Positions 59,301 through 64,000 of a stretch of 64,000 nucleotides of DNA are shown piece after piece. Source of the DNA: Mrakia gelida. Lineage: Eukaryota; Basidiomycota; Tremellomycetes; Cystofilobasidiales; Mrakiaceae. The DNA lies in NCBI GenBank assembly GCA_024345305.1, contig BRON01000001.1, positions 1,674,001 through 1,738,000 on the forward strand, read 5' to 3'. The translations under genes and the position numbers were made by a program. The number at the start of each line of letters is the position of its first letter. Position 1 is the first letter of the stretch. The notes below the pieces were generated by a model, which searched no databases, was not told the origin of the DNA, and was given only the letters and a program-made list of their open reading frames with translations.

Positions 59301-59368
59301 CTCGAGTCGCTCATCAAAAGGAGGCAGGAGGCGAGGGGAAGACCGTCAACGACGCCGCGTCCGTCTAA
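56315..59368 (+). CDS. MFS transporter, anion:cation symporter family (Dal5/Tna1-like)
   Basis: The N-terminus is acidic. The sequence then reads ERKLVRRIDMRLLPMLWVMS and YILNYLDRTNIGNAKVAGMQ (the ACS signature around TM1), LKLTSNDYATALSVFFVGYL, NEIPSNLVLTR, FILGCIEAGFFPGVMFLMSC, WYKPYEMGKRMALFYTASLM, GAFGGILGGAITSGMEGVGG, RGWHWLFGLEGIATVVVA, FVLPDFPHNTKFLSGEERAL, YFFPTLMLSLGYTGTMANYM, VAIAIINGLGNTASIYGAYI and WPANSGPKFTLGFACTTAFV. The C-terminus is hydrophilic. Relatives import allantoate, ureidosuccinate, dipeptides, nicotinate or pantothenate with protons. Next to the oxoprolinase genes it could take up 5-oxoproline or pyroglutamyl peptides (inference). About 16 short introns. Confidence 0.88.
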
Positions 59369-59604
59369 ACGCTCCCACTCTCGTTTCGCTTCGCTCTCGT
59401 GTTCACGTTTTCTGTACTAGCTAGCAACGATGGTAGTTCTGAGTGTATCTCTATCATCCTCGGTCGAGATCGTAAGAGAAAAACATGCGAGAGAGAGCTG
59501 AGCGAGCAGAAGCGAAAGCAAAAACAAGGAGAGCGAAAAGCGAAGAGCGAAGCACGAAAGCAAAACAAAGCAAAACACGACCAACACAACGAGATTCGGA
59601 CCAC

Positions 59605-62059
59605 CTACTCCACCACGGCCACAACCCTATCCGTCCTCCCCCCATCCCAAACCCCCTTCCCCTTCCCACTCCACCTCCCCTCACTCAACCTCTCCACCCC
59701 CCTCTCCTTCTCCCGACTGAACCCCTCCCAATCCCTCTCCATCACCTCCCCCAACCTCTCCCTCAACCCCTGCAGGCTCACCATCTCCTCGATAAACCTC
59801 CCCTCCATCGGGCTCTCCACAGCGCTCTTGACAGCCTCGACGAGGGAGGTGACGTTCCAGCGAGGGACGTTGTACACCTCAGGAGGGGAGTGGTTGAAAA
59901 GAGGTCGGTGTTGGACTGCGCGAGGGTTCCAGTCGTCGGGACCTGGGTGAGTGATGGAGGAGGTAGAAACGGTGCCGTCGTAGGGGTTGATGAAGGGGAT
60001 GCCGAGGCAGAGGGCCTGAGGGAGGAAGGGGAGAGGAGGGAGGGTGAGTTTGGAGGAGACGCGTCGAGGAGTGGAGAGAGAGGAGAGACGCACCTCGTAG
60101 GGAGTAGGAGAGACGAGAGGAAACCCGATTCCGATGAGGACTTTGCTTTGGGAGAGTTCGCGAAGGAAGTCTTCGCGGGAGAGGGAGCCGAGGGATTTGA
60201 TGGCTGAGACGAAGAACAAACGACGACGACGAGGTCAGCTTTCGACGATTCTCTTCGCGCTCAACGGGCCTTCTCTTTCTTCCCCGCCCTGAGATCATCG
60301 ACATGAGGGAGTTTGAAGGATAGACTCACGAGCAGGCATAGCCAACCTCCCTTCGGTATCGTCCTTGGAAACACTGACGAGATCGAGACCCGTTTCGTCC
60401 GCGATGGTCTGGTAGGTTTCGAGCGTCCACGCGGCTTCGTAGCGGTCGAAATAGGAGTGGACTTTGCCGAGAATGAAGGCCCTGAAACAAATCGAACGCG
60501 GGAGCGGGAGAAGAAAGGAAGGAAGGAGGAAGGAAAGGTCAGCGTCGGAAGAGGACGAGCGAGCAACGAGCGACGAAAAGAGCGAACGAACTGGTTCTTC
60601 CTCTCTGAAGGAGGCACCCAAGGCGTAGCGGTACACTTGTGCTCGATACTCGATCCGATGACGCTATGTCCCTCGACAGGAATGGGGGTGACGACTGCGA
60701 GAAGAGTGAAGGAGGGAAGGTCAGCTCGCGTCTCCTCGTTCGTCGTTCGGTCTTCCCTTCCCGACCTCCCTCTGCTCCAACACCCAGACAATCCACTCAC
60801 CCCATGATCGTCCCAGCGGATGCCTCTCCTCCGGCACTCCAAAGTAAGAAAACCCGACCATCTTCCACGTTGGGATCCCAAACGGATTCTCCTCGTCGTG
60901 GTACGCGCAATTCGGATCGTTCTGGCAGTCTTCGACGTAGTTTATTCCTCCGTCGATCTTGACGAAGAGGACTTTGACGAGGGAGGGGAAGATGGCGTAG
61001 AGCTGGAAAAGGGGAGGGGAGGGGAAGGGGTCAGAACGGGAAAGGGAAAGCGACGCGTCGTTTCGAAATGGCGATTGCGAAAGGTCAACGGAGGAGAGGG
61101 AAGGATGCAGGATAACTCACTCGAATGGCATCTGGAAGGTATGGACCGATGAGGACTGTGTAGCCTGAGGTTTTGAGGGCGTGCATCTGGATTTGGGAAG
61201 CGAAAGAACGAAGACAGGCGAAACGAAGTAAGGTCAGCGAAACGCTCGACGTGCAAACGAGGACAAACGGAGCGAGCAAGGACGATGAGACGACTGACAA
61301 CAGCTTCGCCCCAGATAACCTCTCCATGGGAAGCTCCATTCGTCGTAGCAGTGAAGTCGGGGCTGAGTAACAAACGAACGAAGAGACTCGCAGTCAGTCG
61401 CTGGCTCACCTCCCTCCTCTTCTCGTCTGTATCGAAACTCACTGGATCAACAGCGCAACCTTAGTCTCGTTCTCCCCACATCTACTCGGCCCATCTACAC
61501 CCTCCGCCAAACACACCAACACCCTCTGAATCGCCGCCTGATTCTCGGTCAACCAAGCCATCCCCTTGTCGGGCGCTGCCTGGATGGGGTTGACTTGGTT
61601 GAGAGCGTGCTTGAGTTTTTGAGCTCGGAAGATCTCCTCTTGATCCAGAGAATCGAGGTAGGAGGAAAAGGAGTCTTCGTTGTCGTTGGTGGAGTGGAAG
61701 GGGAAGTCCTCGTCGGAGGAGGAGGAGGAGGGAGGGGACGAGGAGTCGAGGAGGGCTGTTGAGGAGGGAGGTTGGTAGTCGTTGGGTAGAGGGGAGAAGT
61801 GAGGATGGCGGACGACTTTCCGAGGTGGAGGTGATGAAGAGGAGGATCCTGCTGATAGGAGGCGATGGCTGCGATGGTTTGGGGAGTTGAAGAGCTGCTG
61901 GTGGTTGAGTTTGAGGGAGGAGGAGAGGGTGGAGTGCAGGAGAGAGTTGTCGCACTGTTGGAAGGGTTGCTGTCGTTTCGAAGCTGACGTAGATCGGAAC
62001 AGGAAGTAGAGGAACAGAGCGTTGGCTACGCAGAGCAGGCTCGTAGAACGTCGGACCAT
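59605..62059 (-). CDS. GT18-like N-acetylglucosaminyltransferase family protein
   Basis: The start at 62059 gives a type II membrane anchor (LLCVANALFLYFLF), then a Ser/Pro-rich stem. The lumenal part reads WLTENQAAIQRVLVCLAEG, TTNGASHGEVIWGEAV, VLIGPYLPDAIRLYAIFPSL and INYVEDCQNDPNCAYHDEEN. It continues with VVTPIPVEGHSVIGSSIE, AFILGKVHSYFD, SREDFLRELSQSKVLIGIGF and SPTPYEALCLGIPFINPY. The last segment is the sugar-nucleotide site seen in MGAT5-like (GT18) enzymes. It ends GKGKGVWDGGRTDRVVAVVE. A Golgi role in N-glycan or wall glycan branching is inferred. At least seven introns. Confidence 0.7.
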
Positions 62060-62540
62060 CGTGGGAGGAGAGGGAAAGGAGGGAAGAGAGGTGAAGGCCG
62101 ATCGAGCTCGGAGGAGGAGGGAGCGAGCGAAGGGCGGTTTGCTGGGAGGATTCGTTCGTGGGTGTTGGGTTTGTTGGAGGTCAAGGATGGAAGCTAAGGC
62201 TAGGGTCAGCTTGATCAGAATTTTGGAGACGTGTCTCTGGTATGAGAGCGGGGAGGGGAGGGCATGTGGCCGTCCGAAACAGAAGGACCATCGAAGCTCA
62301 ACAGGTTTCACCCTCCCTTCCCTCCCCAGCTCAGTTTTATCTCACAAATGGGATGCAAATCTCGGAATGCCCTAAGAAGCTATAGAACAGATCTCTGTTC
62401 GTTCTGCGTTTTTGAGGTGAGCGGAAAAACTGCACAACGAAAGCTCGGAGCCAAAGCGAACAACCCGAGGACTTCAGCCCATCCCTTCCCCTCCTCTCTT
62501 CTTTGATCCCAACCCACGACCATCTCCCTCCACCAACATC
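62060..62540. other. Divergent intergenic region
   Basis: Lies between the starts of the GT18-like gene (minus) and the acetyltransferase gene (plus), so probably a shared promoter. No coding frame. Confidence 0.5.
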
Positions 62541-63527
62541 ATGACCTCCTCTTCCACCATCCTCTGGGATCACCTCCTCTCAGAGCCCTACCTCCTCCTC
62601 TCCTCTCCTCGCTTCCCCTCAGGCTCCTCCATCCGAATCACTCCAGCTCGCTCAACGGACGGACCCCAACTCGCTCATATCTACAACGTCCCAGAGATCG
62701 GGCTCAGGATGTTCAAAACACCTTATCCGTACGTCCTTTCCACTCCTTTCCCTCCTCTCCAGATTATAGAGCTCAAAACGAGCCGTAGAGAGAACCGTTG
62801 AGCTCACACATCTCGCCCTTCGTTCGTTCCAGCTTCCTCCCCTCCGACGCTCAGGCCTACCTCTCCCTCTGGACCAGCAACCACTCTTCCATCTTTGAAG
62901 CCATCCAGACTCGACTCGCCGACCCTTCCTCCCCGTCTGGTGCTCTGTCCGAGAACATCTTCAGAGCCATCAGACTCGTCCCTTCCTCGTCCTCTTCGTC
63001 GACGGCTTCAACCGAAGGACTCCTCATTGGGACCTGCTCGCTCTCTCCCTCCTTCGACAAGACGACTCAAGCGGATCGCTTGAACGCGAAAGAGATAGGG
63101 TTCGCTCTTTTAGAGGAGTACTCAGGCAGAGGGATCGCTGGAGCGGTGGCAGAGGCGTTGATGAGGATGTGGGAGGAGTGGGAGGGAGGCGAAGAGGAGG
63201 AGAGGTTGAGGACTTGGGTTTCTTCTGGTGAGTGTTCCGCTTTGTTCTCGTTCCTTTCTACCTCGACCTGGGATCTAGAGCTGGCGGGAGATGGCTTTGG
63301 TGGCGGGGGCGGTGGTGAAGCTGATCCCTCCCTCCCTCTTCGACGGCGACGGATTGAAACGAACGAGCAGTCGAGACGAACAACGCTGGATCGTTGAAGC
63401 TGCTAGAGCGACTGGGATTCAAGAGCGTGTTCATCAACCCTGCTGGGCCGTGGCCTGAGTGCAAAGGAGGTGGGACGAGGGAGAGCTCGAGACTGGAGAG
63501 AGGGAGGTTGGATGGGAAGACGTGGTG
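62541..63527 (+). CDS. GNAT-family N-acetyltransferase (RimJ/RimL-like)
   Basis: Three exons. The first reads SGSSIRITPARSTDGPQLAH, the second LPSDAQAYLSLWTSNHSS and later AKEIGFALLEEYSGRGIAGA, which holds the acetyl-CoA-binding Q/R-x-x-G-x-G/A pattern (Y-S-G-R-G-I-A-G). The third reads ETNNAGSLKLLERLGFKSVF, the usual 'N..S..l.eklGF' end of RimJ/RimL enzymes. In this frame the ORF stops at 63525-63527 after GGTRESSRLERGRLDGKTW. The +1-shifted frame of the same stretch reads RRWDEGELETGEREVGWEDV and looks more like the C-terminus of fungal relatives, so a frameshift or a different splice is possible. It acetylates a protein N-terminus or small amine; target unknown. Confidence 0.7.
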
Positions 63528-63541
63528 AGGAGAAGCAGTGA

Positions 63542-63974
63542 GCTTGTTGCGTCTTTGGTGAGTTCGATCTTCTCGCTAGATGGGTCGGAGGTAGGTGGGA
63601 GGTTCGTATCGAGCTTAGACGGTCTGCTAGAAGAAGATTCGATGACGTTCCTTTCATCAGCGCTCTGGGCTCGACGGAAGATGGGTTCGCGGTCGTCTCG
63701 AACGAGTTGCCGTTCAGCTCTTTTCTGAGTCTTCAGCTCGGCCTGGCTGACATTACCAGTACTCCCAAAACCTCAGTCCAGCGATTCATCTCTCAGCTCA
63801 GGCAAGTCCCACGTGTCTGCTCCCTTTCGAGGAAGGGACCGGAAGGGAAGGGAAACGAAAGTCGACGCGTCTGACTCGCTCCTCTTTTATTCTCGAAACA
63901 GGCGTTCGTCGTCGTCGCTGATCAAATCTCACCCTCGTGCTTACCCTCTCTCACAAGGGGCGAGCCCTCGGTGA
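63542..63974 (+). CDS. Partly readable gene end with a possible GC-AG intron
   Basis: An open plus-strand frame from about 63542 reads FDDVPFISALGSTEDGFAVV and LQLGLADITSTPKTSVQRFI. It then joins, across an intron with a GCAAGT donor at 63802 and an AAACAG acceptor at 63901, to RSSSSLIKSHPRAYPLSQGA and a TGA at 63972-63974. The intron carries GACGCGTC directly before CTGAC. No start codon is evident, so it may belong to the acetyltransferase gene or be a separate gene. No family recognised. Confidence 0.3.
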
Positions 63975-64000
63975 GGCAACCGCAAGAGCAAAAGGGCTTA

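Noticed and set aside
4989..63871. GACGCGTC as MCB (MBF) cell-cycle promoter elements
   Set aside because: The core ACGCGT fits, but most copies lie inside introns of unrelated genes, which a promoter role does not explain.
1..64000. tRNA, rRNA, CRISPR or transposon content
   Set aside because: No tRNA B-box-like GGTTCGAATCC cloverleaf, no rRNA stretches, no regularly spaced repeats, and no transposase, reverse transcriptase or long terminal repeats were found by eye.

Overview
The window is nuclear DNA of a fungus, most likely a basidiomycete yeast of the Pucciniomycotina / red-yeast kind. The reasons are GC-rich coding sequence, many short introns (usually 50-100 bp, GTGAGT donors, CTGAC branch points, CAG acceptors), compact spacing, and typical fungal families (Git3-like GPCR, SREBP with a DUF2014-type tail, GT90/CAP10-like and GT18-like glycosyltransferases, Cdh1). 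The clade is inferred from gene content and intron style. I see no rRNA, tRNA, CRISPR array, transposon or virus-derived gene. All CDS coordinates are genomic spans from start to stop codon and include introns.

Left part (0-28 kb): a 7TM receptor (-), a small Cys-rich GPI-anchored protein (+), an SREBP/Sre1-type membrane transcription factor (+), a Gfo/Idh/MocA oxidoreductase (-), a 51-codon fragment of an MDR quinone oxidoreductase (+), a BRCT-like protein (-), a GT90 glycosyltransferase (-), the 2-oxoglutarate dehydrogenase E2 subunit (-), an SGNH-like membrane protein (-), a small membrane protein (-), an F-box protein (-), a small mitochondrial protein (-) and a bZIP factor (-).

Middle (28-42 kb): the APC/C activator Cdh1/Fzr (-), a coiled-coil protein of unknown role (-), a SAM-dependent methyltransferase (+), a Cys-rich GPI-type surface protein resembling DUF7729 (+) and a BTB/POZ protein (+).

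Right part (42-64 kb): the most interesting stretch. A pyroglutamyl-peptidase I with an unusual N-terminal membrane anchor lies 210 bp downstream of a HyuA-type 5-oxoprolinase gene on the same strand. Divergent from that, across a 320 bp shared promoter, lies a separate HyuB-type 5-oxoprolinase gene. Two MFS transporters (FHS/FucP-like and Dal5/ACS-like) follow. Peptidase plus the two oxoprolinase halves would turn N-terminal pyroglutamate into glutamate, and the transporters may import substrates. In the eukaryotes I know of, 5-oxoprolinase is one fused protein of about 1290 residues, so the two-gene divergent layout is notable. The hyuA-type start codon also appears to be split by an intron (AT|G). 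The window ends with a GT18-like glycosyltransferase (-), a GNAT acetyltransferase (+) and a partly readable open frame (+).

Across the whole window the palindrome GACGCGTC occurs once in each of at least 29 introns, usually between donor and branch point. This looks like a genome-specific intron element.
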